DNA of 53,955 bases from Fimenecus sp051881455 (lineage in GTDB: Bacteria; Bacillota; Clostridia; Oscillospirales; Acutalibacteraceae): positions 1 to 53,955 of the forward strand of contig JBJEPX010000034.1 of the NCBI GenBank assembly GCA_051881455.1, written 5' to 3'. The notes under the pieces are model-generated. The model was not told the origin of the DNA, ran no database searches, and worked only from the letters and a program-made list of their open reading frames with translations. Positions within the stretch are counted from its first letter, which is position 1. Each line of letters begins with the position of its first letter. Both the position numbers and the translations under genes were made by a program. This document shows, one piece after another, positions 17,398-26,041 of this stretch.

Positions 17398-17652
17398 TTA
17401 TCCCCTCTGGAATTCGGATAAAATTTTATCGTTAAAAAATTCGTTGAAGTTTTCTTTTGTAACTCCCGTATAAACTTCATCGTCCACCTGCACGGTAACG
17501 CCGACTCGGTTGCATTTGCCTATGCAGAACGAACCCGCCAGCGTTATCTCGTCTTGTAGATTATTTTTTTCAACAGCCGCCTTCAAGAGCTCCACGATAT
17601 CGTGAGAGCCCTTGATGTGGCAGGATGAACCGATACAAACCTGTACTATCAT
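17398..17652 (-). CDS. Thioredoxin-like [2Fe-2S] ferredoxin domain protein, copy 2
   Basis: 84 residues. CIGSSCHIKGS (C6, C11) and GSFCIGKC give the CX4C...CX3C ligand set of thioredoxin-fold [2Fe-2S] proteins related to NuoE/HydA-associated small subunits. It is 2 bp from the sensory hydrogenase and 6 bp from its paralogue. It probably passes electrons to or from the hydrogenase modules. Confidence 0.8.
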   Translation of the reverse strand: MIVQVCIGSSCHIKGSHDIVELLKAAVEKNNLQDEITLAGSFCIGKCNRVGVTVQVDDEVYTGVTKENFNEFFNDKILSEFQRG

Positions 17653-17658
17653 CTGATT

Positions 17659-17898
17659 TTATGCCTTTGCAAGAATTTCTTTTTCAAAGAATTCCTTTGC
17701 GGTTTCGGGAGTCACTGAGAAAAACTTGTCGTCAACCGTAACGCAAACGCCTTTCTGACATTCGCCCATACAAAATGTTCCGCCAAGCTCAACCTTTTCT
17801 TTAAGATTGTTCTGAGCAATAAGATACTGAAATTCCTCAACCACCTGACGGGAGCCCTTGATGTGGCAGGAAGAACCGATACAAACAGTTACTTTCAT
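17659..17898 (-). CDS. Thioredoxin-like [2Fe-2S] ferredoxin domain protein, copy 1
   Basis: 79 residues, clearly a paralogue of the next gene: CIGSSCHIKGSRQVV and GTFCMGEC carry the same CX4C...CX3C ligand pattern. Two adjacent copies suggest that one may serve the sensory and one the catalytic hydrogenase, but this is inference. The start has AGGAGAAAAACT upstream. Confidence 0.8.
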   Translation of the reverse strand: MKVTVCIGSSCHIKGSRQVVEEFQYLIAQNNLKEKVELGGTFCMGECQKGVCVTVDDKFFSVTPETAKEFFEKEILAKA

Positions 17899-17916
17899 GA
17901 TAGTTTTTCTCCTTTA

Positions 17917-18666
17917 TTATTCGTAGTCAACAACATTTACCCAAGAGAGCAGGAATTCACGCTCTTTTGCGTTGCCCTTAACTGACTGTGAAGCCGCAAC
18001 AATGGGAAGCCACTTCTGAATGTATTGCTTTGCCGTGTCGCTCTTCTTGCAGAAAAGGTCAAGGTACTTTTTAGCGCCCTCAATGTCGCCTTTGAGCCAG
18101 AAAAGAAGATATGTTCTTGCAACATCGGCAGAAGCGTTACCCTGTGTGGCGTGGGACCAGTCGATAATATAAGGAACGCCTTCCTCGTTAATGATAATGT
18201 TGCTGGGGTTAAAGTCGCCGTGGCAAACCTTATTGTGCTTGGGCATACCCTCAAGTCTTGTGTGAAGCTCATAGCGTGTTGTAGCGTCAAGGTCAGCTTC
18301 TGTAATCTTTCTGTTCATCTTATCTTTAAGCTTGTTAAGAAGCGGACACTTTTTCTCGTGAACGGAAATTTGAAGGTCAACGAAAAGTTCAAGATATTCG
18401 TCAAACTTATCGGGATTTTCCTCCATAAGCTGAGAGAGTGTTTTACCCTTGATGTATTCGGTAACGATTGCCCATTTGTCGTCAACCTTTGTTACCTCAA
18501 TAACCTTGGGGATATTAAGTCCCGTTTCCTCAACTCTTGCCTGATTGAGAGCCTCGTTGAGAACATCGGATTTTTTGTAATCCTCATCAAAAACCTTTAT
18601 TGTCTTGTCACCGTCACGGTAAACTGTTTTACCTGTTCTGACTGCAATAACTCTGTCTAATTTCAT
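17917..18666 (-). CDS. Aminoglycoside-phosphotransferase-fold (APH) kinase
   Basis: 249 residues. The kinase-like catalytic loop VCHGDFNPSNII and metal-binding IIDWSHA (about 162-186) are intact, with an N-terminal lobe containing ITVTEY-like hinge residues (WAIVTEYIKGKTLSQLM). Members phosphorylate small molecules or, less often, proteins. The gene lies 14 bp after adhE and 18 bp before the [2Fe-2S] genes, inside a hydrogenase signalling operon that also encodes a PP2C phosphatase. A role as the opposing kinase is attractive but unproven; antibiotic resistance seems unlikely from this context. Ribosome binding site AGGGAGG. Confidence 0.8.
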   Translation of the reverse strand: MKLDRVIAVRTGKTVYRDGDKTIKVFDEDYKKSDVLNEALNQARVEETGLNIPKVIEVTKVDDKWAIVTEYIKGKTLSQLMEENPDKFDEYLELFVDLQISVHEKKCPLLNKLKDKMNRKITEADLDATTRYELHTRLEGMPKHNKVCHGDFNPSNIIINEEGVPYIIDWSHATQGNASADVARTYLLFWLKGDIEGAKKYLDLFCKKSDTAKQYIQKWLPIVAASQSVKGNAKEREFLLSWVNVVDYE

Positions 18667-18680
18667 CGTTTTTTCCTCCC

Positions 18681-21284
18681 TTATTTGCCGTAATATGCAT
18701 TAAGATACATTTCCTTGATTTCGCTCATAAGCGGGTATCTGGGGTTAGCACCGGTGCACTGGTCGTCAAATGCCTGCTCAACCATATCATCAAGTCTTTC
18801 AAGGAATTCTTTCTCATCTACGCCGTAATCTTTAATTGTCTTTTTAATGCCGACTTTTTCTTTAAGCTCGTCAATAGCCTTAATGAGGTTTTCAAGTTTT
18901 TCTTCGTTGTTTTTACCCTTGATTCCAAGGTAATCTGCAACCTCGGCATAGCGTGCAAGTGTATGGGGATGGTCATACTGTGAGAATGTACCCATCTTGG
19001 CGGGAGTTTCGGAAGCGTTGAAGCGGAGAACCTCATCAATCATCAGTGCGTTTGCAACACCGTGGGGCAGGTGATAGAAAGCACCAAGCTTGTGTGCCAT
19101 TGAGTGGCAAACGCCAAGGAACGCGTTTGCGAACGCCATACCTGCAAGTGTTGCGGCGTTAGCCATCTTCTCTCTTGCTTCAACATCTGTCTGTCCGTTT
19201 TCGTAAGCTCTGGGAAGATACTCAAATATCATTTTAAGTGAGCGGAGAGCAAGACCGTCGGTATAATCTGTAGCAAGCATTGCCGCATAGGCTTCAAGTG
19301 CGTGTGTTACAGCGTCGATACCTGATGCCGCCGTAAGTCCCTTGGGAGCAGACATATGAAGGTCTGCGTCGATAATTGCCATGTTGGGCATAAGCTCATA
19401 GTCGGCAAGGGGATATTTAACGCCTGTTTTTTCATCTGTGATAACAGCAAAGGGAGTAACCTCCGAACCTGTACCTGCCGATGTGGGGATAGCGATAAAG
19501 TAAGCCTTTTCGCCCATCTTCGGGAAGGTGTAAACTCTCTTTCTTATGTCAACAAATCTCATAGCCATATCCATGAAATCTGCTTCGGGATGCTCATACA
19601 TAACCCACATAATCTTTGCGGCGTCCATAGCGCTGCCGCCACCGATTGCGATGATTGTGTCGGGCCGGAATGAAGCCATAAGCTTTGCGCCCTCTTTTGC
19701 ACAGCCGAGTGTGGGGTCGGGAGCAACATCAAAGAAGGTGGTATGTGTAATGCCCATTTCATCAAGCTTATCTGTAATCTGCTTTGTGTAGCCGTTGTGG
19801 AACAGGAAGGAGTCGGTTACGATAAACGCCTTTTTCTTGCCCATAACATTTTTCAGCTCGTCAAGAGCAACAGGGAGAGAGCCTTTCTTGAAATAAACCT
19901 TTTGAGGAGCACGGAACCAAAGCATATTTTCCCTTCTTTCAGCAACAGTTTTAATATTGATAAGATGCTTAACTCCCACATTTTCCGAAACGGAGTTTCC
20001 GCCCCAAGAGCCGCATCCCAATGTAAGAGAGGGAGCAAGCTTGAAGTTGTAAAGGTCGCCGATACCGCCCTGAGAAGAGGGAGTGTTAACAAGAATACGG
20101 CAGGTCTTCATACGGGCTGCAAATTTATCAAGCTTTTCTTTTTCCGTAACAGGGTCAAGATATACTGATGAAGTGTGACCGTAGCCGCCGTCTGCAACAA
20201 GTCTTTCAGCCTTGTCGAGAGCCTCGTCAAAATTCTTTGCCTTATACATTGCAAGTACGGGAGAAAGCTTTTCGTGAGCGAATTCCTCACTGATGTCAAC
20301 GCTTTCAACCTCACCGATAAGTATTTTTGCGGTTTCGGGAACCTCAACGCCTGCGAGAGCCGCAATTGTGTGAGCCTTCTGACCTACAATCTTTGCGTTA
20401 AGAGCACCGTTGATGATGATGGTCTTTCTGACCTTCTCAGTATCCTCGGGGCTAAGGAAATAACAGCCTCTGTCGGTAAATTCCTTTTTAACTGCCTTAT
20501 AAACCTTGTCAAGAACGATAACAGACTGCTCGGAAGCACAAATCATACCGTTGTCAAAGGTCTTTGAGTGAATGATTGAGTTAACTGCAAGAAGAATGTC
20601 GGCAGTGTCGTCAATTATTGCGGGGGTGTTACCTGCGCCAACGCCGAGAGCGGGCTTACCGCTTGAATAAGCAGCCTTAACCATTCCGGGACCGCCTGTT
20701 GCAAGAATAATGTCAGCCTCTTTCATTACCAGATTGGTCAATTCAAGAGAGGGAACATCAATCCAGTCGATTATGCCCTCGGGAGCGCCTGCCTCAACAG
20801 CGGCTTCAAGAACAATCTTTGCAGCCTCAATGGTGCTTTTTTTTGCTCTGGGGTGAGGGCTTATGATAATACCGTTTCTCGTTTTAAGAGAAATAAGTGT
20901 TTTAAAAATTGCGGTTGATGTGGGGTTTGTTGTGGGGATAACAGCGGCAACAACGCCGATGGGCTCTGCGATTTTCTGAATACCGTAAGCCTTATCCTCT
21001 TCAATAACGCCGCAGGTCTTTGTGTTCTTATAAGCGTTGTAGATGTACTCGGCGGCATAGTGGTTTTTAATAACCTTGTCCTCTACAATGCCCATGCCTG
21101 TTTCTTCAACAGCCATTTTTGCAAGGGGGATTCTCGCCTTGTTGGCAGCGGTGGCGGCGGCAAGGAAGATTTTGTCCACCTGCTCCTGTGAGAATGTGGC
21201 AAATTCCTTTTGAGCGGCTCTCACTCTTTTAAGAGCGGCTTCAAGAGCTTCCACACTGTCAACGATTGCATAATTGTTTTCCAT
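18681..21284 (-). CDS. adhE: Bifunctional acetaldehyde-CoA / alcohol dehydrogenase
   Basis: 867 residues, full length. The N-terminal CoA-acylating aldehyde dehydrogenase half (about 1-440) carries the catalytic Cys in NGMICASEQS. The C-terminal iron alcohol dehydrogenase half (about 455-867) contains GGGSAMDAAK, TSAGTGSEVTPFAVI and the iron-ligand segment CHSMAHKLGAFYHLPHG. It reduces acetyl-CoA to ethanol with two NADH, a cytosolic electron sink that often forms spirosomes. First gene of the group; its promoter holds Rex-type operators, consistent with induction when NADH rises. Confidence 0.95.
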   Translation of the reverse strand: MENNYAIVDSVEALEAALKRVRAAQKEFATFSQEQVDKIFLAAATAANKARIPLAKMAVEETGMGIVEDKVIKNHYAAEYIYNAYKNTKTCGVIEEDKAYGIQKIAEPIGVVAAVIPTTNPTSTAIFKTLISLKTRNGIIISPHPRAKKSTIEAAKIVLEAAVEAGAPEGIIDWIDVPSLELTNLVMKEADIILATGGPGMVKAAYSSGKPALGVGAGNTPAIIDDTADILLAVNSIIHSKTFDNGMICASEQSVIVLDKVYKAVKKEFTDRGCYFLSPEDTEKVRKTIIINGALNAKIVGQKAHTIAALAGVEVPETAKILIGEVESVDISEEFAHEKLSPVLAMYKAKNFDEALDKAERLVADGGYGHTSSVYLDPVTEKEKLDKFAARMKTCRILVNTPSSQGGIGDLYNFKLAPSLTLGCGSWGGNSVSENVGVKHLINIKTVAERRENMLWFRAPQKVYFKKGSLPVALDELKNVMGKKKAFIVTDSFLFHNGYTKQITDKLDEMGITHTTFFDVAPDPTLGCAKEGAKLMASFRPDTIIAIGGGSAMDAAKIMWVMYEHPEADFMDMAMRFVDIRKRVYTFPKMGEKAYFIAIPTSAGTGSEVTPFAVITDEKTGVKYPLADYELMPNMAIIDADLHMSAPKGLTAASGIDAVTHALEAYAAMLATDYTDGLALRSLKMIFEYLPRAYENGQTDVEAREKMANAATLAGMAFANAFLGVCHSMAHKLGAFYHLPHGVANALMIDEVLRFNASETPAKMGTFSQYDHPHTLARYAEVADYLGIKGKNNEEKLENLIKAIDELKEKVGIKKTIKDYGVDEKEFLERLDDMVEQAFDDQCTGANPRYPLMSEIKEMYLNAYYGK

Positions 21285-21374
21285 GTCTATCTACTCCTTT
21301 TTAAGATTTATACATATCTTAATACAACTCACTTGTGGATTCGGGATAGCGAAATATCCTTGTATCTCTGTGGT

Positions 21375-21411
21375 TCGTTAACATTTTAACAAAGTGTTTT
21401 CGAAAATGCAA
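21375..21411 (-). promoter_or_regulatory. adhE promoter overlapped by Rex operator 1
   Basis: Minus-strand promoter TTGCAT (21406-21411), 17-bp spacer, TAAAAT (21383-21388). A Rex-type site, plus-strand TCGTTAA-N4-TTAACAA (21375-21392), differs from TTGTTAA-N4-TTAACAA at one position and covers the -10 element. Rex repression at high NAD+ would block the polymerase directly. Confidence 0.8.
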
Positions 21412-21417
21412 CACTTA

Positions 21418-21435
21418 TTGTTAAAAAAATAACAC
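21418..21435 (-). promoter_or_regulatory. Second Rex-like site upstream of the adhE -35 element
   Basis: Plus-strand TTGTTAA-N4-ATAACAC: the first half-site is perfect and the second has two mismatches to TTAACAA. Centre-to-centre distance to site 1 is 43 bp, about four helical turns, compatible with cooperative binding. Confidence 0.6.
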
Positions 21436-21594
21436 ATTCTGTTTTTTATATAAAAACATATAATTAAGCCGTAAGTTTTTGTGTATGTTACATAACGAAT
21501 TATATAATTATTTTTCAAAATATACAATAGAAAAGTTTAGAAAAAAATATTATAATATTTGGTATAGAAAAAAGGTGCGGACGGCGGTGATTTT

Positions 21595-22908
21595 TTGTAC
21601 GGATTGATTGAACATACAGACGAAATAAACAGGCTTCTTGCCCGTTACGGAGTAAAATTCGGAATATACAAAAACAATGTGTTCAACGAGCGGCTTTTTC
21701 CCTTTGATACGGTTCCGAGAATTATATCAAAGGATGAATTCAGCTTTCTCGAAAGGGGCTTGCGTCAGCGCGTAACAGCCCTTAATATGTTTTTGCAGGA
21801 TATTTATTCAAAAAAGCAGATAATAAAGGATAAGATTATTCCCGAGGAGTTTGTTTACGGCGGCGCAGGATATATGATGGAGTGTGAAAACGCTGTTCCG
21901 CCCAAAGGTATATTCAATCATATTTCGGGTATAGATTTGGTGCAGGGCAACGATATGCGCTGGTATGTTTTGGAGGATAATCTGCGTATTCCGTCAGGGG
22001 CTTCCTATCCTATGATAGCCCGTGAGCTCTGCCGCAGAGCAAGCCCCGATACCTTCCGTGCTAATTCCGTTGTGGATAACAGAAATTACGGCGAGCTTTT
22101 GAAAAACGCAATGGATTATGTAAACTGCGGCGGCATAAATGTTGTGCTCACTCCGGGGCGTTTCAATTCCGCTTTCTTTGAGCATTCCTATCTTGCGGAA
22201 AAAACAGGCTCCGTGTTTGCAATGCCGCAGGATTTGTTCGTTGAGGGCAATGTGCTTTATTACAGCGAGTATTCGGGGAAAAGACAGCGTGTAGGCGCAG
22301 TTTACCGCAGAATTTCCGATGAGTTTTTGGACCCTATGACCTTCCGTGCTGATTCTTTAATCGGCGTTCCTCATATTATGAATGCTTACCGTGCGGGAAA
22401 TCTTGCGATTGTAAACGCTCCCGGAAACAGCGTTGCGGACGATAAGGGAATATACTATTATGTTCCTGCAATGATTAAGTATTATCTCGGGGAGGAGCCT
22501 GTGCTCTCAAACGCCCCAACTTATCTTCCTTTCTATGAGGAGGACAGAAAATATGTCCTTGATAACATACATAAGCTCGTAATCAAGGATGTGGCGGAAT
22601 CAGGGGGCTACGGCGTCGTTTTCGGCAGTGAGCTTTCAGGGGAACGGATTTTTGAACTGAAAAAACTGATAACAAAAGAACCCCGCCGCTTTATTGCGCA
22701 GGAGGTTATACAATTTAACGATTTGAAGGTGGCTGAAAACGGTATCGTTACCGAACGCAAGGCAGATTTGCGCGCCTTTGTGCTGTTGGGCGAGGAGCCC
22801 GTTGTTTGGCAGAGCGGACTGACGCGCTTTTCAAAGGACGCAAATTCCTTTGTTGTAAATTCTTCACAGGGAGGAGGCTTTAAGGACACATGGGTATTAT
22901 CTCGATAA
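21595..22908 (+). CDS. Circularly permuted ATP-grasp protein (DUF404/407 family)
   Basis: 437 residues, starting at TTG (21595-21597) behind GGCGGTGAT. The protein matches circularly permuted ATP-grasp enzymes throughout: RQRVTALNMFLQDIY, GIDLVQGNDMRWYVLEDNLRIPSG, VYRRISDEFLDP, KDVAESGGYGVVFG and FIAQEVIQF. The family is predicted to form amide or peptide bonds using ATP. It overlaps the alpha-E gene by 19 bp and precedes a transglutaminase gene, a cluster known across bacteria and predicted from comparative genomics to make or tailor a peptide. The product is unknown. Confidence 0.9.
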   Translation: MYGLIEHTDEINRLLARYGVKFGIYKNNVFNERLFPFDTVPRIISKDEFSFLERGLRQRVTALNMFLQDIYSKKQIIKDKIIPEEFVYGGAGYMMECENAVPPKGIFNHISGIDLVQGNDMRWYVLEDNLRIPSGASYPMIARELCRRASPDTFRANSVVDNRNYGELLKNAMDYVNCGGINVVLTPGRFNSAFFEHSYLAEKTGSVFAMPQDLFVEGNVLYYSEYSGKRQRVGAVYRRISDEFLDPMTFRADSLIGVPHIMNAYRAGNLAIVNAPGNSVADDKGIYYYVPAMIKYYLGEEPVLSNAPTYLPFYEEDRKYVLDNIHKLVIKDVAESGGYGVVFGSELSGERIFELKKLITKEPRRFIAQEVIQFNDLKVAENGIVTERKADLRAFVLLGEEPVVWQSGLTRFSKDANSFVVNSSQGGGFKDTWVLSR

Positions 22909-23579
22909 AATCAAGCGACAATCTTTTTTGGCTGGGCAGATATGTTGAGCGTGTGTTTACAACCTTAAAGGCCTTTACCGAATGTTACGATGTAATGATA
23001 GATATAAATGACGAGGAATATGTGAATTTCTGCCGCCGTTTGGGAATAGGCGATGAATATTCCTGCCGTCAGGAGTTCATAAGCTCGTTTCTCTTTGACG
23101 CCGATTCACCATCGTCTATTTATTCAAACCTTATTCACGCGTATGACAATGCGGTGGAAATGCGAAATGTGATAAGCTCCGATACGCTTTCCTATATTCA
23201 GCTTGCCGTTGATGTAATGGAAAAAAGCAGAGGGAGCACCGCACCTCTTTTGAAAATGCAGGAGGTTACCGATTGGATTTTTGCCTTTTGGGGCTCTGCG
23301 GACGATAATATAGAATCGGAAATTTCAAGAAACATTTTAAAGTTCGGCAGAAGCATAGAGCGTATAGATTTATACACAAGGCTTGATTATCCCGCCGATT
23401 TGGTGCGTAAGGAGTTCTCCATAATGCTCAACCGCCTTTATAAGGTGGGAATTGATTGCAATACCGACGCCATTGACAGATTAACCCGTATGATTCTTGA
23501 AGAAGAGGATTACAAGCCATATAAAATATCAATTCAAAATGATTTGGCGCAGCTTTTTGTGACGGGGGTGATGGGCTGA
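22890..23579 (+). CDS. Alpha-E domain protein (DUF403)
   Basis: 229 residues, all-helical. The N-terminus IKSSDNLFWLGRYVERV is the family signature and FGRSIERIDLYTRL recurs in the middle. Function is unknown; the family is found almost only beside circularly permuted ATP-grasp and transglutaminase genes, as here, and is thought to be a scaffold or part of the peptide-ligating complex. It overlaps both neighbours (19 bp upstream, 1 bp downstream), so the three products are likely made together. Confidence 0.9.
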   Translation: MGIISIKSSDNLFWLGRYVERVFTTLKAFTECYDVMIDINDEEYVNFCRRLGIGDEYSCRQEFISSFLFDADSPSSIYSNLIHAYDNAVEMRNVISSDTLSYIQLAVDVMEKSRGSTAPLLKMQEVTDWIFAFWGSADDNIESEISRNILKFGRSIERIDLYTRLDYPADLVRKEFSIMLNRLYKVGIDCNTDAIDRLTRMILEEEDYKPYKISIQNDLAQLFVTGVMG

Positions 23580-24355
23580 TGGCAACGCTTGATTTTTCAT
23601 ACAATATGTCCATCAAATTTTCACTGCCTGTAATTAAGCACTGTTACAGTCTTCGGTGTATTCCTCTTGAATGTGAAAATCAGCATGTGGAGGATATAAG
23701 CGTTAAGGTCTTTCCCGAAAATATGCTAACATATTCTGCCGACGGCTTCGGAAATATCCTTGTTACCGACAGAATTGTTATGATGCACAATGAATTTACC
23801 GTTGATGTTCGGGGAACGGTTATAACAGGGGAGCAGATAACTCCCGATGAAGAATCCAATCCCGTGTATAAATATCCCACTCATTATACCACCTGCGGAA
23901 CGGAGCTTGAACGGATGTTTTCAAGAATACAGGTGGGAATTTCAGACGATGCTGTTGAAACAGCATTGAAATTTACGCGGGCGATAAGGGCAAATATAGT
24001 TTATAAAAGCGGCGAAACAGGAGTTATGACAACTGCCGAGGAGGCTTTGCTCACAGGTGCAGGCGTTTGTCAGGACTATTCTCATATGCTTATAGCCCTC
24101 TTGCGCCGAGCGGGAATACCTGCACGGTATGTTGCGGGTATGATGGTAGGCGAGGGAGAAACCCACGCTTGGGCAGAGGTCTATCATAACGGCTGTTGGC
24201 ACGGCGTTGACCCTACGAATAACCGCCTTGCCGACGAAAACTATATTATAATAAGCCGCGGCAGAGATTTTGCCGATTGCGGAATAAACCGCGGACTTTT
24301 AACGGGCGGCGGAATGCAAACCCAGACCGTAAGACTTAAAGCAGTAAAAAGATGA
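23579..24355 (+). CDS. Transglutaminase-like cysteine peptidase of the ATP-grasp/alpha-E cluster
   Basis: 258 residues. An N-terminal beta domain (about 1-100) precedes a transglutaminase core with Cys in GAGVCQDYSHMLIALLRRAG (about 164), His in GETHAWAEVYH (about 194) and Asp in WHGVDPTNN (about 209), the complete catalytic triad. There is no signal peptide, so it should act in the cytosol. In this operon type it probably cleaves or transfers the peptide made by the ATP-grasp enzyme. The start overlaps the alpha-E stop (TGATG). Confidence 0.9.
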   Translation: MATLDFSYNMSIKFSLPVIKHCYSLRCIPLECENQHVEDISVKVFPENMLTYSADGFGNILVTDRIVMMHNEFTVDVRGTVITGEQITPDEESNPVYKYPTHYTTCGTELERMFSRIQVGISDDAVETALKFTRAIRANIVYKSGETGVMTTAEEALLTGAGVCQDYSHMLIALLRRAGIPARYVAGMMVGEGETHAWAEVYHNGCWHGVDPTNNRLADENYIIISRGRDFADCGINRGLLTGGGMQTQTVRLKAVKR

Positions 24356-24613
24356 TCATTTGAAACTGCCGTAAAGCTCAATGAAAAATGCAGGGACAAA
24401 TACCGCGTTTAAACAGTCCGCACAGCATTTTATCAGCTCGTCCGAAAGTCTTGCAATTTCCGAGGAGTAGCCGTGCATCAGCATATGTATCTGTAAATAC
24501 AGCCCTCCCGCAAAAAGCGAGATAATAAGCGGAGCGGTAATTAAAATGATAAGCTTCGTTGTTTTGCTTAACGATTTTATAAAATCCTTAAAAGTTAATT
24601 GCGTTGTTTTCAT
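24356..24613 (-). CDS. Small hydrophobic membrane protein, 85 residues
   Basis: Start set at the ATG 24611-24613, which has AGAGGTG seven bases upstream; longer in-frame starts lack a ribosome binding site. There is one clear membrane helix (about 18-45, LIILITAPLIISLFAGGLY) and a weaker hydrophobic C-terminal stretch (NAVFVPAFFIEL). It converges directly on the transglutaminase gene with no gap. Family not recognised. Confidence 0.55.
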   Translation of the reverse strand: MKTTQLTFKDFIKSLSKTTKLIILITAPLIISLFAGGLYLQIHMLMHGYSSEIARLSDELIKCCADCLNAVFVPAFFIELYGSFK

Positions 24614-24688
24614 ATTAACACCTCTTTGATATGATTTTAGTATCATTTTAAGGCGCTATCAACGCACAATATTTTCCAATGAAAAGAG

Positions 24689-25486
24689 ATGCAGAAAAAT
24701 TATATGGATATAGGATTGTCGTCAGCTTGCTTTTATCCTCTTGAAACAGAAAAATCTTTAATAAGGGCGGCAAAAACAGGTGCAAAAACCATTGAGATAT
24801 TTATGAATGCGGATTCCGAATTTGAAAAACCGTTTATCGATTTGCTTTGCAATATTAAAAATGAATACGGCTTGAGAATACCCTCTGTTCATACAATGGC
24901 GTCTTTTACCGATTCCTATTATCTTTTCAGTTCATATGAACGGCGCTGGCTTGAAGCCCGTGATACGCTTTTTAAACGCCATTTTGATGTTATGAACAAA
25001 ATGGGCGCTCAAATTCTCGTTGTGCACGGCGCAAAAATCCCCGGCAGTATATCGGACGAGGAGTATTTCGAGCGTTTTGCGTATCTGATTGAAATGGGTA
25101 AAAAAGAAGGCGTTCGGGTGTGTCAGGAAAATGTGGTGCATTACCGCAGCGAAAGTCCCGAGTACCTTTTACGAATGGCACAGTATATCGGCGATGATTT
25201 CAATATGGTTTTCGATATAAAGCAGTCCCTAAGAGCAGGTTTTGAGCCCTTTTCCTTTGCCGAAAAGCTTCATCCATATATCCGCCATGTCCATATCAGC
25301 GACCATAGCGCCCAGCGTGATTGCATTGTTCCCTTTTCGGGCGGTAATTTCGATTTTAAGGCATTTTTTGATATGATGAAAGGCTTTTCTTACGGCGGCG
25401 ATTATATACTTGAACTGTATGAAAACGGTTATGAAAACGACAGTCAGTTAACCGTCGCATTAACAGAGCTTAAAAAAATGCTTTAA
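24689..25486 (+). CDS. Sugar phosphate isomerase/epimerase-like TIM-barrel protein
   Basis: 265 residues, matching the xylose isomerase-like/AP endonuclease 2 superfamily. Likely metal ligands are visible in order: Glu in VCQENVVHY, Asp in MVFDIKQS, His-Asp in HVHISDHS and Glu in ILELYENG. Members isomerise or epimerise sugars or inositols, so the substrate cannot be given. An ATG five codons in is an alternative start; neither has a strong ribosome binding site. It stands alone between a small membrane protein and nrdR. Confidence 0.75.
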   Translation: MQKNYMDIGLSSACFYPLETEKSLIRAAKTGAKTIEIFMNADSEFEKPFIDLLCNIKNEYGLRIPSVHTMASFTDSYYLFSSYERRWLEARDTLFKRHFDVMNKMGAQILVVHGAKIPGSISDEEYFERFAYLIEMGKKEGVRVCQENVVHYRSESPEYLLRMAQYIGDDFNMVFDIKQSLRAGFEPFSFAEKLHPYIRHVHISDHSAQRDCIVPFSGGNFDFKAFFDMMKGFSYGGDYILELYENGYENDSQLTVALTELKKML

Positions 25487-25489
25487 CCC

Positions 25490-25533
25490 TTTACATTGAG
25501 GTATAATGTGTGGTACAATACAATATATAGATT
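25490..25533 (+). promoter_or_regulatory. nrdR promoter with NrdR-box-like site
   Basis: TTTACA (25490-25495), 18-bp spacer, TACAAT (25514-25519). A 16-mer at 25518-25533 matches the NrdR box ACACWATATATWGTGT at 13 of 16 positions with a perfect CWATATATWG core (CAATATATAG). It overlaps the -10 element, pointing to autorepression. Confidence 0.6.
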
Positions 25534-25550
25534 TTTAGGAAGTGGTTTGT

Positions 25551-26006
25551 TTGAAATGTCCGTTTTGCGGCTTTGAAGAAAGCAAGGTAATAGATTCACG
25601 CCCCACCGATGAGGGTGAAAGAATTCGCCGCCGCAGAGAGTGTGTAAAATGCGGCAAAAGATTTACTACATATGAAATTATTGAAAGTGTGCCCATTCTT
25701 GTGGTTAAAAAGGATAAATCCCGCGAGGCGTTCGACCGCAATAAGCTTATGAACGGTATGATGCGTGCCTGCGAAAAGCGTCAGGTTTCAATGGAAACGA
25801 TAGAGCGCGCGGTTAGTGAAATTGAGGCAACGCTTCAAAATTCCCTTGACCGTGAGGTAACCTCCGTCCGTGTGGGTGAGCTTGTAATGGAAAAACTGAA
25901 AGGGATTGATGAGGTCGCATATGTGCGCTTTGCGTCTGTATATAAGCATTTTAAAGATGTGAACGCATTTATGGACGAACTTTCAAGCTTTCTTGATAAA
26001 AAATAA
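25551..26006 (+). CDS. nrdR: Transcriptional repressor NrdR
   Basis: 151 residues from TTG at 25551, seven bases after AGGAAG; this gives the canonical M-K-C-P-F-C-G start, whereas a GTG three codons upstream does not. The N-terminal zinc ribbon (CPFC...CVKCGKRF, residues 3-34) binds DNA and an ATP-cone (about 49-139) senses dATP/ATP. NrdR represses ribonucleotide reductase genes when dATP is high. Boxes matching its consensus lie upstream of itself and of nrdD in this window. Confidence 0.95.
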   Translation: MKCPFCGFEESKVIDSRPTDEGERIRRRRECVKCGKRFTTYEIIESVPILVVKKDKSREAFDRNKLMNGMMRACEKRQVSMETIERAVSEIEATLQNSLDREVTSVRVGELVMEKLKGIDEVAYVRFASVYKHFKDVNAFMDELSSFLDKK

Positions 26007-26041
26007 TCGGGAAATCATACTATAAAAGGGTGTGAGTGAAA

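Noticed and set aside
18025..18660. Plus-strand frame of 211 codons
   Set aside because: Antisense to the APH-fold kinase, which has intact catalytic motifs.
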